Below are positions 38,065 through 49,900 of a stretch of 64,000 nucleotides of DNA, in pieces. Positions within the stretch are counted from its first letter, which is position 1. Each line of letters starts with the position of its first letter. Source of the stretch: Impatiens glandulifera. Taxonomy: Eukaryota > Streptophyta > Magnoliopsida > Ericales > Balsaminaceae. The position numbers and the translations under genes were made by a program. Below the pieces are notes generated by a model, which did no database searches, was not told where the DNA came from, and worked only from the letters and a program-made list of their open reading frames with translations. The stretch lies in assembly GCF_907164915.1 (NCBI RefSeq), contig NC_061870.1, positions 27,689,348 to 27,753,347 on the forward strand. Reading direction: 5' to 3'.

Positions 38065-39434
38065 TTATGTTTCCTTGGGAGGACCTTTCTTTGCAGCTTC
38101 AGCATCAGCTTTCTCCTTCTCAATTTCAGCAACAACAGCATCAATTTCAGCTTCTTCAAGTTGACGCAACCCCTCCTTTGTCATCACAGCAACTTCAATA
38201 TTCTTTCCTCCACTCTCAACAACCTAATGCGTATAGGTTTCCAAATACAACAACCATGGTCTCAATGAAGTTCTACAATGAAATCAAAGAAAGAAAAACT
38301 AATGGCAAAATAATAAGACTAACCTCAAGCAAAGCACGAATTGTAAGTTTGACAGTTTCTTGTCCAGATGTTTCCTTATAGTTCTTTTCCAAAAACTCTC
38401 TCATTGAGTTTGAGTTTCTTCCAGTTGCATTTGCCTTCCAGGCAGAGAATGTGCCAGATGGGTCTGTTTGATACAGTGATGGTATATTCGTATAAGGGTC
38501 AAATCCCACAATCAAAGTTGAAAGTCCAAATGGCCTCACACCACCACTTTGTGTATACTTCTGCTGGAGACCAGCTATGTAACGAGTAATGTACTCAACA
38601 GTTACAGGATCCTCAACAGTAAGCCTATGGCTTTGACACTCAATCCGAGCCCTGTTAATAAGGACACGGGCATCTGCTTTAAGCCCAGCACAGGCTAATG
38701 CAATGTGGTTATCCAGGTTTACAATCTTCCTTACTGATCTGCAGCACAAAAATGCAAAAATGAAACAACAAAAGAAGAAGTGTGTAACTGTTTGTTTATG
38801 ATCTTCAGATAAGATGGCTTTGAATTGCATCCATGTTTAAATCACAGTAAACATGATTTGGGACTGGCAAAGATCAAGTTTATTATTGGATTCAATGAGA
38901 TTTTGCTGGATCATTCCTGCATAATTGAACCTCAAAGATACTTGGATAAAAGACCAGTATACTAATAGTTATCTAACACGACAAGCAATCAATCACAGAT
39001 GCTACCTTTGTGAACCAATATAAATAAACGGATGTAAGAGTAATCAATAGCTCAAAGAAGCTAAAAATTGATTTAATCGAGGAAATGGATCGGATGGAAA
39101 AAGATTGAATCATGCAAATCCATGTGATAAAAACATGATCCCGTTACACATTTCAACAGCTTCGAGTGCAGATCAATACAGTAAAACCTAATTTCCATAA
39201 CATTCTAAGGTAATAAGAATCGGGTAATCGAAACCCTAAGAAAAGGAAAGAGAGAGAGGACCTGGAATCTTGTAGCTTGGCCGTGGACTTCTTCTCCACG
39301 CCAAGGACGACGATGTCGGTTCCCCTAACGCCGACGGCGGCGTTTCCCTTGCGAACAGCTTCAAGGGCGTATTCGACCTGGAAAAGATGTCCATCGGGGG
39401 AAAACACCGTGATGGCTCTGTCGTATCTCGCCAT
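38065..39434 (-). CDS. PAD1: 20S proteasome alpha-4 subunit (alpha type-7)
   Basis: Three exons (39434-39262, 38738-38324, 38223-38065) give 248 aa. The N-terminal alpha-subunit signature [21 protein letters not shown] is complete. [51 protein letters not shown] and [15 protein letters not shown] follow in the normal order. The C-terminus is a charged helix ([20 protein letters not shown]) ending in GPPKET. Alpha subunits form the outer rings of the 20S core and its gate; this one is the plant PAD type. It has no catalytic Thr, as expected. Plants often have two copies (PAD1/PAD2), so the symbol names the type rather than the copy. Confidence 0.95.
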
Positions 39435-40100
39435 TTCTCTCCTCTAGCTGCTGCTGGGTGCTTCTGCGACTGTGGGTTATGTGAATTCAGGGTTGATTGG
39501 GATTTGCTCTCTCTCTCTTCGCGGTCTGTTTGTTTGATACTTTTACACCTACTAATGACTTCTAAACTTGGTTTCTTTCGTATTCTTGGATGACAAGATA
39601 GCCAACCCAATAGACCAACCAAAGTCCTTTTAGGGCTAAAATTATAAAATGAGCTATACATATTCGAGAAGATTTGTTAGACAATATGTTTGTGTTTTTA
39701 TTTTTTTTTCTCTTATGTCATAATTATTTTATTTTTAATAAAATTCATTTTATAAAAAGAATAAAGAATAATATAAAAAAATTATGGTCAAGTGACTCAA
39801 GTCTCACACCCAACTAAATTGATGTCCACCAAAAGAATGATATTTCAAAACAAATCGGCAATAGTAAAGACAAAATCAACGTTGTCCCACGAAATCGAGG
39901 AAATGAGAACATAGTGTCGGTCAAAGAACTGTTTGTCGGTCGTCGTGTCAATTGAGACACAATTTCAAAAAGCGCCAAAAAGACTTGATTGATCAGTCAA
40001 TCCTCAATGATGTCAAAAAAACAAAATATAAAGGAGGCCAAACAACAAGTTATCTAGTGAACTGAACAAACCAGTTCAATATGCAACCTCAAAAGGGCAG
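39435..40100. other. PAD leader and flank of the LINE remnant
   Basis: 39435 to about 39660 is the leader and promoter of the minus-strand proteasome gene. A poly-T tract with interruptions at about 39695-39712 and the AT-rich DNA to 39790 could mark the poly-A end of the minus-strand LINE. 39780-40100 has no coding match and may be its 3' untranslated region. Confidence 0.4.
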
Positions 40101-41727
40101 CCAAATGTAACCTCAAAATTTTACTTCCTTATAATCTCGTTTAGAAGATCCACGATGCATTCAGCAGAAACGACGGTGTTCATCTTGATCTCCGCGAGAG
40201 TGGTCAAAAGAAGGCTTTTAAAAATTATGTTGGGTTTACTTATGTTGTCAAAGATCTTCTTATTTCTTTTTAGCCATATAGTCCACCAAATGATTAGTGG
40301 AATATGAATTCACTTCTTTTCAAACCCAGCGATTTTGCATTGATCCACCCGTTTGGACCAAAAATCGTTGATGGTCCATTGCATAACCCAATTAACTTTG
40401 TGAATGCTCCACAATAAACTCTAAAAGGGGTTCAACATAAGAACAATACAAAAGAAATGTGTGAAGTAGTCTCTTCCACCTCCCTAAATAATTGACACAT
40501 ACTCACGTCGCTTTAGACTGAAGTTTATTGTCCGTAAGGATACCACAAAGGACGCACCATCCAAAAAATAAATTTTGGAGGGTGTATTATTGTGTCAAAC
40601 CATCTTCTATGGGTAATTATTCACCTCTAATTAGTTTGATGATTCATAATATTTACTCACGCTAAAATATCTGAAATTTTCTACACCATTTTATCATCAA
40701 AGGTATGGTTTAATCTCGTCCCTTTGATTTAATATTAACATTATAACTGTTGACATCCTGAACAAACATGTCTTTGACATTATTTTGAATGCAAATTGTT
40801 GCCCATACTCTTTTGCCATACTCATATTCCCGCACTAGTTATCATGCCAAACACTGATAGAATTACCTTTGCCTATAACAAATTTCAAATTTTCTCTATT
40901 TATTGTTAATCATTTTTCACAATTTCAAATTTTCTCTATTTATTGTTAATCATTTTTCACAACCCACGTCCATTTGTAGCGTTAACCTTCTTAGTGAACC
41001 AACCAGACCAATCATCTCTGTATTTACTTTGGATAAACTTCACCTAAAGTCTCTTTTTTTCACCTGCATACCTTCAACGCCACCTAAACATCAAAGATTT
41101 GTTAAAATAAAACATGTCCCTAATTCCAAGACACCCATTTTCGGTGGGAATCTAACTAAATGGGTGGTGTTAGAATCGATCGATCCCCATGGGAAGATAA
41201 ACATCATACACATTGGGAGAGACGAGACATTTTTTTATAAAACCAACTTCCCTCCTTTAGAGAGAATTTTTCCTTTTCACATTTTTAACCTGATTTCAAT
41301 TTTATTGATAAGAGATCCAAATTTATTGGGTTTTAGCATGAGCCCCCAAAGGTAATTCAATGTAGGTTGTCGATATTGATTCAATCATGAAGCCCAAAAT
41401 ATTAACTAAGAAAACTTGCGCATTATGACTAGTGAACATAATTTCAGACTTATCATTTTCAAGAGCAAACTTCAAATTTGTTCAAAATAATTTTTCAGGT
41501 TTTGGAAATTTTCTTTAGTAGCCTTCAAGATTTAAGGGTATCATTAGAAAACAAAAGATGAGTAGTTACAACCTCTGACCTTCCACATCTAAATCCCTTA
41601 ATTTGACCATCTCTCGAAAGTGCATCCATCACAATGACAAAGAGGAAAGAGGTAATGGATCTCTCCGCCTTAAACCTCTTGAGTTTCCAAAAAATCTAGT
41701 AGATTCTCATTAATAATGACTGAGAAT
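40100..41727 (-). mobile_element. LINE (non-LTR retrotransposon) remnant, 3' part
   Basis: Minus-strand translation, with stops and frame changes, keeps the order of a plant L1-type ORF2. RGLRRRDPLPLF (cf. RGLRQGDPLSPF) lies near 41670. A HLLFSNDT block, standing for the catalytic FADD, lies near 41560. GKILSKGGKL and VSSLPM lie near 41240. A zinc-finger-like THFFCIVL region with LLWSIHKVNWVM lies near 40420. IIWWTIWLKRNKKIF lies near 40270. The catalytic Asp pair is damaged (ND), and the element is inactive. It stops exactly at the Copia LTR and resumes at 44301. Confidence 0.75.
40881..40960. repeat. exact 40-bp tandem duplication
   Basis: 40881-40920 and 40921-40960 are identical (start AATTTCAAATTTTCTC, end CATTTTTCAC). 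The duplication lies inside the decayed LINE, whose surroundings are otherwise single-copy, so it is a recent local event. Confidence 0.95.
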
Positions 41728-42074
41728 TGTTAGAAATTTAGGAATTGAATCTCCCAAATCTGACTTATTTGAATTGATCTATAATGATATAAAAAAAACA
41801 AAAGAAGACACAAATTTGTTGCTCACTTCAGTCGACACTAGATTTCACTATGAAGAAAAAGATTACAAAGCAATTGCCTCACAATTTCTCTCTATAGAAT
41901 TATGTTTTTTATCAATGTAAATTTTTAATAATAATATATTTATAAGGTAAACATCCAGGTAATAAAACTTAAATACCTATTGGTCAGACACAAACTCAAA
42001 CCCAAATATAAACACGATAAACTCTAATTAATTATTGTTGAGTTTATTATAAATGTAGTCTTAATAACTCAACA
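41728..42074 (-). repeat. Copia 3' LTR
   Basis: 347 bp beginning TGTTAG and ending CTCAACA on the plus strand. It aligns along its whole length with 43952-44300. Shared words are CCCAAATCTGAC, GATCTATAA, AGATTTCACTATG, CTCTATAGAATT, CAATGTAAA, AATAATA, TATAAGGTAAACAT, GGTAATAAAAC and AATTAATTATTG. Confidence 0.85.
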
Positions 42075-42099
42075 ATTTTTCACATTCTGAATTCAAGAG

Positions 42100-43088
42100 G
42101 AACAAAGAGTCCTCTATTTATCAATTAGGCAACAATATTGATAAAATTTTCCTTGAAGGTTTTAGGCAGCTCATTATGCAATCTCATGATTTTAACACGC
42201 TCGTTCAATGTTTAATTCATCCGTTCAGCTACTCCAATTTTTGAGGCGTTCGGTGAACAGTCTTCACCATACCGATCTCATTCACATCATAATACTCTCT
42301 GATCTGAACTGATGTATTCATCTTCGTTGTTGGATCTCAAACATTTCATTTTCTGATTTGTTTCATTTTCAATCAAAATCTCTCACTTCTTGAAAATAAC
42401 AAATACTTCAGACTTGTGCTTCATAAAATAAACTCATACTTTCTTGTCAAATCATCTATAAACGTCATGTAGTAGTGTGATTCGCCAATAGAATAAACAT
42501 GTGCAAGTCCTCACACATTACTGTGTGCCAACTCTAGCATTTCTTTTTGAGTTATTTCTCAATTTTAAGAAACTCACACGTTTCTGTTTATCAAAAATGC
42601 AATTTTTACATAATTGATGCTCAACATACTTCATTTATGGAATCGGACAATTCTTCAAAAAAAAATCATTTATTTTTCGCTCATATGACCTAACGTGCAA
42701 TGTCATAGTTGACTGTTTTTAAGTCATCAACAATAACAACAAATGTGTCTCTATATGTTGAAGTCGTGTATAATATTCTAGTTTAGTGACCTCGAGCAAC
42801 AACTATTGCTCATTTAGTCACTTTTCACGCACCGTTTCCACAATTGAAACTGTAACCTTCATCATCAAGTTGCGTAACAAAAATCAGATTGCGCAATAAA
42901 CCTGGAATGTGTATTACCTTATTAATCTTCAAACAGAACAGTTTGACATATTCAATTTGATGTCCCCCATGTCTATAATATTCAGTGGCTCACTATTTGC
43001 GAGATAAATTTTCCCACAGTTTTCAGTCACATAATTCTCCATTAAGTTTTGTGGGCAGTGGTGTGAAAAATGCTTCTAAGTTCAAAAC
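42100..43088 (-). pseudogene. Copia pol fragment (protease, pre-integrase, integrase), decayed
   Basis: Minus-strand reading with several frame changes. A DSPIDSWVL block (protease active-site region, Asp-Ser-Gly position damaged) lies around 43070-43110. HIPGLLRNLIFVTQLDDEGY lies near 42880. A GAG-pre-integrase region lies near 42750. The integrase core text KMKCLRSNNEDEYIS, with a D to N style change at the conserved DNGGEY motif, lies near 42330. Remnants of the RMN-TLNER and LPKTF blocks lie near 42160. It is not functional. Confidence 0.7.
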
Positions 43089-43532
43089 TCATGAATCTAT
43101 CGGGCTATCAACTGACAGAAACAACACATTAGTGTCATTTTCTATAACTACGTTGACTGAATTATTTTTATCATCACTATTTCTTTTGGGTGTTTTGTTT
43201 AATGTGACCTTACCAAAATTTAAGCAAACAAATGTCCGCCTAGACTTGAACTGACTTCTCTTGTTCCTCGACATAAATCTACTCTTACCTCGGTTGAAAT
43301 TTTTATCGTTATCTCTGCCCATGTTTTCAACATTCAGAGCAGAACTTATGAACGTTTCACCAGAATTAATTTTACGAAACTCTTCAGTAAGAATTCGATC
43401 TTTAATTTCAATAAATTTCAATTCATAATTTCCAACAGAGTTACTAATTGATGTCCTCACAGGTTCCCAACTATTTGGTAAAGATTCTAACAAAATACGG
43501 GTACTAAAACTTGTCCCCAAAATCAATCTCAA
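43089..43532 (-). pseudogene. Copia gag remnant with zinc-knuckle trace
   Basis: A 147-codon open stretch carrying LLESLPNSWEPVRTSISNS and RILTEEFRK, the UBN2-type gag pattern of plant Copia elements. A basic region follows, and then CLNFGK, the relic of a CCHC zinc knuckle that has lost its later ligands. The more N-terminal gag part is readable in broken frames up to about 43900, including a KTTINLMKTF-type block. Confidence 0.75.
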
Positions 43533-43951
43533 TTGATTACAATTGTATTAAATTCGTTCAAATAAATAGTAACAAAGTTATCATCAACCATTATTAAATT
43601 GAAGAGCATTTTCATTAAATGTACATTGTTGTTAGCATATGATTTCTCATACATATAAGAAAAAGTTTTCATCAGATTAATGGTGGTCTTCTCATTTGTT
43701 AGTCTTGACTAGCGTCAATCGGACAACTCTCAAAATCTATATATCTTGGATTTTCCATTCAACTTCATCCATCTTCTATAGTTTCTCACTCAAAAGAACA
43801 TTATTTTTTTTTCTATAGAGATAATCATCAATCTGCATCTTTCAGAATTCATAAATTGGTCCAATCAAATCTTCTAATCTCATTACATGTATTGCTTTTG
43901 TTTGTCATCGTTTTCAATGCTCTAATCTAGCCTAACAACTCTAATATCAGT

Positions 43952-44300
43952 TGTTAGGATTTTGGATATCCCAAATCTGACCTGCTTGAAACGATCTATA
44001 AAAACGCAAAAAAAGAAGAGTATAAGAAACACCGATTTATAGTGATTCACTCAGCCACCATCAGATTTCACTATGTAAAAGAAGGAATACAAAGTATTTT
44101 CCTAACACTTTATCTCTATAGAATTCTGTTTTTCTTACCAATGTAAACTCTTAATAATAACATATCTATAAGGTAAACATTCCGGTAATAAAACCTAAAT
44201 AATTCTTGATCAAACTCAAGTCAAAACTCAAATACAAACTCAATACACTCAAATTAATTATTGTAGAGTTTAATATAAGTATATGCTTCATAACTCAACA
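43952..44300 (-). repeat. Copia 5' LTR
   Basis: 349 bp, TGTTAG to CTCAACA, the partner of 41728-42074. The 5-bp flanks of the whole element (AGAAT and ATAAC) do not match as a target-site duplication, presumably through decay. Confidence 0.85.
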
Positions 44301-44630
44301 ATAACTTAGCCGTTAAAATACAAAACTTAATCCACGTAATCCACCTAATGCCATGCTTATTTGAGACATTACGTCAAGAAGAAAATTCAATTGACACGAT
44401 TATATGTCTTTTCAATGTAAAGTTTAATGAATCTGTTATTATCCTTGTTCCTAATGGTCGAGTTCAAACACTTGTTTGCGATAAGAGTTGGATCATAAAT
44501 TTGTCTCATTTGATTTTCAGAGATGACTATCAATAACATTTTTGTGATCTAAGCCAAACATTTGGTAATGATCTTGTGCCTTATTGAAAGTAAGCTAATG
44601 AGTTTGAAATTTCTAGCTCAACTATCCTAG
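44301..44630 (-). mobile_element. LINE remnant, 5' part beyond the Copia insertion
   Basis: The minus strand resumes the same reverse-transcriptase domain. ISENQMRQIYDPTLIANKCL lies near 44480-44540. EKTYNRVNW (cf. EKAYDRVEW) lies near 44395. WIKFCI-type and TAK text runs up to 44301. Upstream, a KLISLLSIRHKIITK block (cf. RPISL..YKI) lies near 44590. The order runs directly into the FSVIIN text at 41727, so the two LINE parts were once continuous. Confidence 0.7.
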
Positions 44631-44639
44631 AGCTTTTTG

Positions 44640-45428
44640 TATGATTTTTTTTTAATTTTTTATTTTGATACGTAAATGTTCCGTTATTATTTGGCAGAAC
44701 TTTTTCAACTTATTTACGGGTAAATACAAATTCATTGTCGCTCATAATATTTGATAGAGCTTTTTTTTATACCACATTTGTTCGCTTTCTATTTTTTCAC
44801 TCATCGGTATGAAATTCAGAGTCCGTATTCACACTCAAGAAATTTTAAATTTGTTAGATCTTTTTCGTTGAATTTTGATTTTTTTACAAATTTTGTCATA
44901 TTATTTAATATATATTCGAATTTAATTGTTTTTATTTTTTTAATGTTATTTTGTATATTTACAAATTAATATAATATATACTCACTATTTAAATTAATAA
45001 AAAAAACACTATTTTTAATTAAATCAAATGAATTAATTTATTAATTAAAATATACTGTATTTTATTTTATAAAAAATATAATTTATATTAAATATTAATA
45101 CCAATTAAAACTTTTAACATATATTTATTTGTTAATTAATTTGTTACATTAAGATTTAAGATTAGACCTTAATATGCAGTTTCTCATCATTCATATCAGA
45201 GAAATTAGAAAAGAGGGAGTACTGTAATAAACATTGCACACCAGCTGCTCGATGTAATGCCTAACAAAAGGTGATTTCTTTCCATCTCTTATAATTACTC
45301 ACTTCCGTATTCTTCGTTAGGGTTCAAACGATCAGCAGAAATGAGCCGTCATAATTAGATTCTTACAATTTATGTTATTTTCGATTGATTGAATCTAAAA
45401 CTCCGTTATTTTGCTTTTGTGGAACTGA
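44640..45428. other. AT-rich spacer and 3' region of the histidine kinase gene
   Basis: 44640-45160 is AT-rich, with open frames that match nothing known. 45180-45428 is mixed sequence, presumably the 3' untranslated region of the minus-strand kinase gene. Confidence 0.5.
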
Positions 45429-48400
45429 TCAGGTGTGTCTCTTAGTCAATTCAAGGATGGTTGCAACCATGAGCTTACAATTAATAGGTTTTGTTAGGTA
45501 AGCATCCATACCCACTTCCAGACACTTTGCTTCATCTGATGACATTGCATGTGCTGTTAAGGCAACAATGGGAATGTGAGAATTTGTTCCTGTTTCTGAT
45601 TGTCTTATAGCCTTCGTTGCTTCATACCCATCCATCTTTGGCATCTAATTTGTACATGTAACATAGAAAATGCAAAAATTATTTCATGATTTTACTTGGT
45701 AGAAGTTAAACATGACCTTAATATTTATTTACCTGGCAATCCATTAGAATCAAGTCGAAAGGCTGATTATTCTTGCTGCTTTTCTTTTGATCTTCTTCCA
45801 AGGAAGATTCCATATCACTACGACATACTTCTTCAGTGAGTGTAGCTCTCAATGCATGCACTGCCTGAACTCCATCACCAACTGCCATGACAGAAGCACC
45901 TATTTTCTCCAGCATTATCGTCGCTACTCGTTGGAGTACAGGCGTATCTTCTGCTAGTAATATGTGTAATCCTTCGAGAGATTTCGTTGGACTTGCTGTT
46001 TTACTTAATAAGTCTTCAAAGTTTTCATTACTTGCTCTATTCTCCCCAATATTGCCAAATTCTTCTTGTTCTTCTGAGTTCACTTGGTTAATATCGATCA
46101 AGCAGTCCTGAACGATCCCATACTCACCTTGTCCTGGACTTCCGATTCTAGACCTATCAGAATCATCAGAGGTAGCTGCTCCATAATACTGAATTTGATC
46201 AGTTTCGAGACATTCATGCAAGCCATTCTCTTTGGTTTTATCAGTTGTCTCCTTTTCCACCTCTGTAATTCTCTCCTTTATTGCAGCCTCCAATATTTGG
46301 GTCATTTTTGCCTTGTATAACGGTTTGTTGACCATTATCAGATGCCCTTTGCTGCGAAGCTCCATCTTAACACTGTTTGAGGTGTCGTGGTTTAGTATCC
46401 ACGCGAATTTTGCTGACTTACAGTATTTATCCAGGAAATTTAGCTGTTCTCTCCATATATTTGTGTTTATTAAGTCAAGTAGGCCAATGTCGACAATTAT
46501 GACGAAGATTGAACTCTTCGATCCTTGTATATGTGGTTCTCCATCGCAGGTCTCAGTTGGAAAGTTTTCATGAAGAACTTGTGTCAAGCCATTCCACTCA
46601 GATGCTTCCCATGTTAGCACTCCATTTTTCTGTAACCAATGTAACATAATCGACCTACCCATTCTTCCGCTAAGTGCAAGCAAGACCTGCAATCAAACTT
46701 CAAGGTCAGTAATTGAATGATACCGATAGATGATTAAGATACTGAAAAGAGACAAACCATAATTTTATGTTCCTTGAAGTTATTGACTTGGAAAACTTCT
46801 CCATTGCCATCCACTGGTGTGTTAAGGCGTAAACATAACCTCATTACTGTTCCTGGCCCTTCCTTCTTTACAACTTCGATTTCACCGCCCATTTTGTTTA
46901 CCTGTTTTCACATTAGTTTTCTTAAACTTTGTGTATATTGCATGATGTAGTTAGTCGAGCTGAACAAAAATATGCTCACCAATGTTCTCACAATGCATAG
47001 CCCAAGACCAGTGCCACCATGCCTGAGAATTTGGAAAGACTATTGTCATTTTGCAATTGAATGATTATAGGAGACTGTATTAATAAAATTCAAATGTAAT
47101 CTGCTTACAGACGAGTTGTTGAAGGATCAGCTTGTTCAAAGCTTTCGAAAACAGATTCCCATTTGCTTGAATCTATTCCTGAAAGATGATAGATTTTATG
47201 AGTTTATTGATTGGCATGTGTTTGGTTAAAACCAGATGCAGCGTTCATACCACAGCCTGTGTCGTCAACTTCAAACCAAAGAACCACTTTATTATCATTT
47301 TTAGTGGACCTGCTATTTTTGTGGTTAATATGCTGCCTCAGCTTGGATTTAGGAATCGAGTCGAACTTCCAACTGTTTCTTGAAGTGTCGTTTGGATCCT
47401 CGCACCATCCTCGGAGAATAATATAGCCGGCTGTGTAAAAGCCACTCATAAATCAAATTCCTAATTCTTTCGTTTTGCTTCAAATTGACAGGACATGCAC
47501 ACTTACATGATGTAAACTTGATTGAATTGCTGATCAAGTTTGCGAATATTTGGACCACTCTGGCAGAGTCACCTTGAACATATCTTGGCATGTCATCTGT
47601 CAGAAGAGAAATATGAAGGGATTCTTACCAGAAAAATAAAATAAAAATTTTTGAACAGAAATGACGGTTATTCATCATACCAGATAGATCAAGGACAGTT
47701 TCAACATTGTGATTGATGCACTGGACTGAGAACATATCAACAAGACCTTCAAGTTCTCTTCCCAGATCAAACTCTGCTTCTTCCAGGACCAATTTACCTG
47801 ATTCAACCTATCAATATTTTCAACGACGGTTATGTTAGTTAGTACGCAGTCCACTTTTATTTTACCTTTCAAAGCTATTAAGACGATTCTCATGTGATTT
47901 TCACCTTACTGAGGTCCAGAATGTTGTTCAGAAGCCGGAGTAAAGCAGTTGAACATTTACGAATCTGGGTAATGTTTGCAAATTGCTCATTATTGAGTGA
48001 ATCGACGTCACTGATAAGAATATCGAGTAATCCAATCACTGCAGCCATCGGTGTTCGTAATTCATGGCTGCCACACCAACAACAAATCAACATTAACCGA
48101 CAGGTAAAGAAAATCTCTTAAATCAATTTTTTTCTGTATACCTCATATTTGCTAAAAACTGGCTCTTGTAGTTGCTTGATGCTTCTGCCTTTCTTCTTGC
48201 ATCCAAATGGCTTATTAACTCTGCCCTTAGATTCATCTCCTTTGAAACTCCATTTGTCAATATGAAGATGCAAATGCACCCAATGAACAATATGCAAACT
48301 GATGCTAATATCAATATAATCAATGTTTTGAAAGCCCTTCCATCCACTTTTCCCATTATGTACTTCCTTGGGATTATGATGACGCCAACCTGAAACAATA

Positions 48401-49900
48401 AAAAATAGAGATCATCCTCGGAAAGGAAATTCTGTCGGATTATTTGAATTTGTTACTACCATGGGAAGCCTCTTTAAGTTTAGGAAAAACGAATCAATGT
48501 AATATAGTTCGTCGTCAAGCTTTGCATTTTTCACGTGAATTTCATGACCGTGAGTTGGAGGGAACTTGTTTCCATAGGTTCTCTGCAACCACAACGCTCC
48601 CATCCTTATGGCACGATCCTTGGAATCAACCGCCATCATAAGTTTGGGCCCGTTTGTGGTGTTCTTCAAGAGGGGTTCGTTTGCGGAAGTAGCGAGCAGC
48701 CAGCCCTCTTGTGAAGTCAAATATATATGTCCACTGTGGAACTCGACTAGCTCTTTCATCAACTGTCCGACGCTGTAAAGTGGCGTAGTAACTCCGACGA
48801 CAGCCACTATGCTTTCATTCGAAGGGTCCCAAACCGGAAGAGCAGCCGAAAGTAGAGGAGAATCGTTGTATTTGCTAACCACCACGTGCCATGAAGCTGT
48901 TCTGTCGGGTACTTGAGATAGACCGGCTATGTTTATCAAGTCGTCTGGAGGAATGGGTCTCTGCTTTCCAATCTTGACGCCGGTTATTGGATCCAAGGGC
49001 TCTCGATACCAAATAGCCGAAACGTTGCCTTGTATCGACTGATCGTTCCAGCCTTGGCACGACGAGGAGAGATTCTTCTCGGTCTTGTATGATCCGGTGG
49101 TGATGGAATAGTTGACGAGATCAGAGTATATGTAGAAAGTGTTGTTGCTTCGATGATCCCTGTGGAAAGCCTGGACGAAACCGTTTCTGTAGCTGATGGT
49201 GATAGAATTGAGCGCCTTTTGACTGGCGAACATAGCCCATGTTACGTCTCTCATTACTTCATAAAGCTGGTATAGAAGAAAGAAGAAAACATGAACCAGT
49301 GTCTTTCATTTTTGGAAGTAAGTACAGAATAACTAACCTCAACTTGCTCGGCTTGATTGGCGGGCTTACTGTATCGCCTGATGACATACTCTGAGAGCTT
49401 AACCTGAGCTGTGGCTATCTCGACTGTCGAGTTGAAGATGTTCCACATACGTAAAATGGGTCGTTGAAGAAGCTCAAAACGAAGCCCATAAGCCAAACTC
49501 TCCAATGATCTCGTTGTGTAGACTCGAGTGAAATGCCAAGTAAGGAGAGTCAACAATCCAATCAAAATCGCCAGCATCGCCTGCATTAGTGAATCAATTG
49601 AAATTGATAATATAATCAAGTGTTGAAATGGGCTGTTCATTAATTCTGAGACAGACAAACCATGATAGCCAGACGAACGACAAAAACACTGTAATAAGAC
49701 GTGAGACAATGGCTGGTGGCACATTGGAACTCGTCTTGTTCGACATCACCATGGAAGGGCCTTCTTCTTCTTCTTATACTGCCACAAGGGACTCTGTTTA
49801 TTTCTCTGGAATTCGCAAACCCGGAAACTTTGCTGTAGAGACTTTTGATGAACGAAGAAGATCCCATTGTTGGGATTGATGGAAAGGATTGAAAGCTCAT
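45429..49900 (-). CDS. HK1: AHK1-type hybrid histidine kinase (osmosensor)
   Basis: Thirteen exons (49900-49661, 49580-49338, 49266-48460, 48389-48142, 48067-47905, 47807-47681, 47596-47507, 47430-47251, 47178-47109, 47022-46980, 46901-46758, 46686-45733, 45644-45429) give 1174 aa. A first membrane helix spans YYSVFVVRLAIM and AMLAILIGLLTLL. A large extracellular sensor region follows, with PPDDLINIAG and PLLSAALPV. A second helix is TLIILILASVCILFIGCICI. The H-box is SHELRTP with its phospho-His, the N-box NLISNSIKF, the G1 box DDTGCG and the G2 box GGTGLGLCIV. The receiver has LLAEDTPVLQ, phospho-Asp in LILMDCQ, and Lys in YLTKP. Arabidopsis AHK1 acts in the plasma membrane in osmotic and drought signalling through phosphotransfer proteins to response regulators. 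Every phosphorelay residue is present. Met12 is an alternative start. The stop falls 0.8 kb from the LINE remnant. Confidence 0.95.

Larger units (their letters stand above)
41728..44300 (-). mobile_element. old Copia-type LTR retrotransposon, internally deleted
   Basis: Two direct repeats of about 350 bp, each TGTTAG to CTCAACA, bound 1.9 kb of internal DNA. Read on the minus strand, a degenerate primer-binding site (GATATTAGAG, cf. the usual GGTATCAGAG) follows the first LTR. Then come gag, protease, GAG-pre-integrase and part of integrase, followed directly by the second LTR. Reverse transcriptase and RNase H are absent. Frames are broken throughout and the LTRs are clearly diverged, so the insertion is old. 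It sits inside the LINE remnant. Confidence 0.85.

Noticed and set aside
40903..41355. A 150-codon plus-strand frame
   Set aside because: The minus strand here reads as LINE reverse transcriptase, so the plus frame is chance.
45887..46573. Plus-strand frames opposite the histidine kinase receiver region
   Set aside because: They are antisense shadows of exon 12 of the kinase gene.
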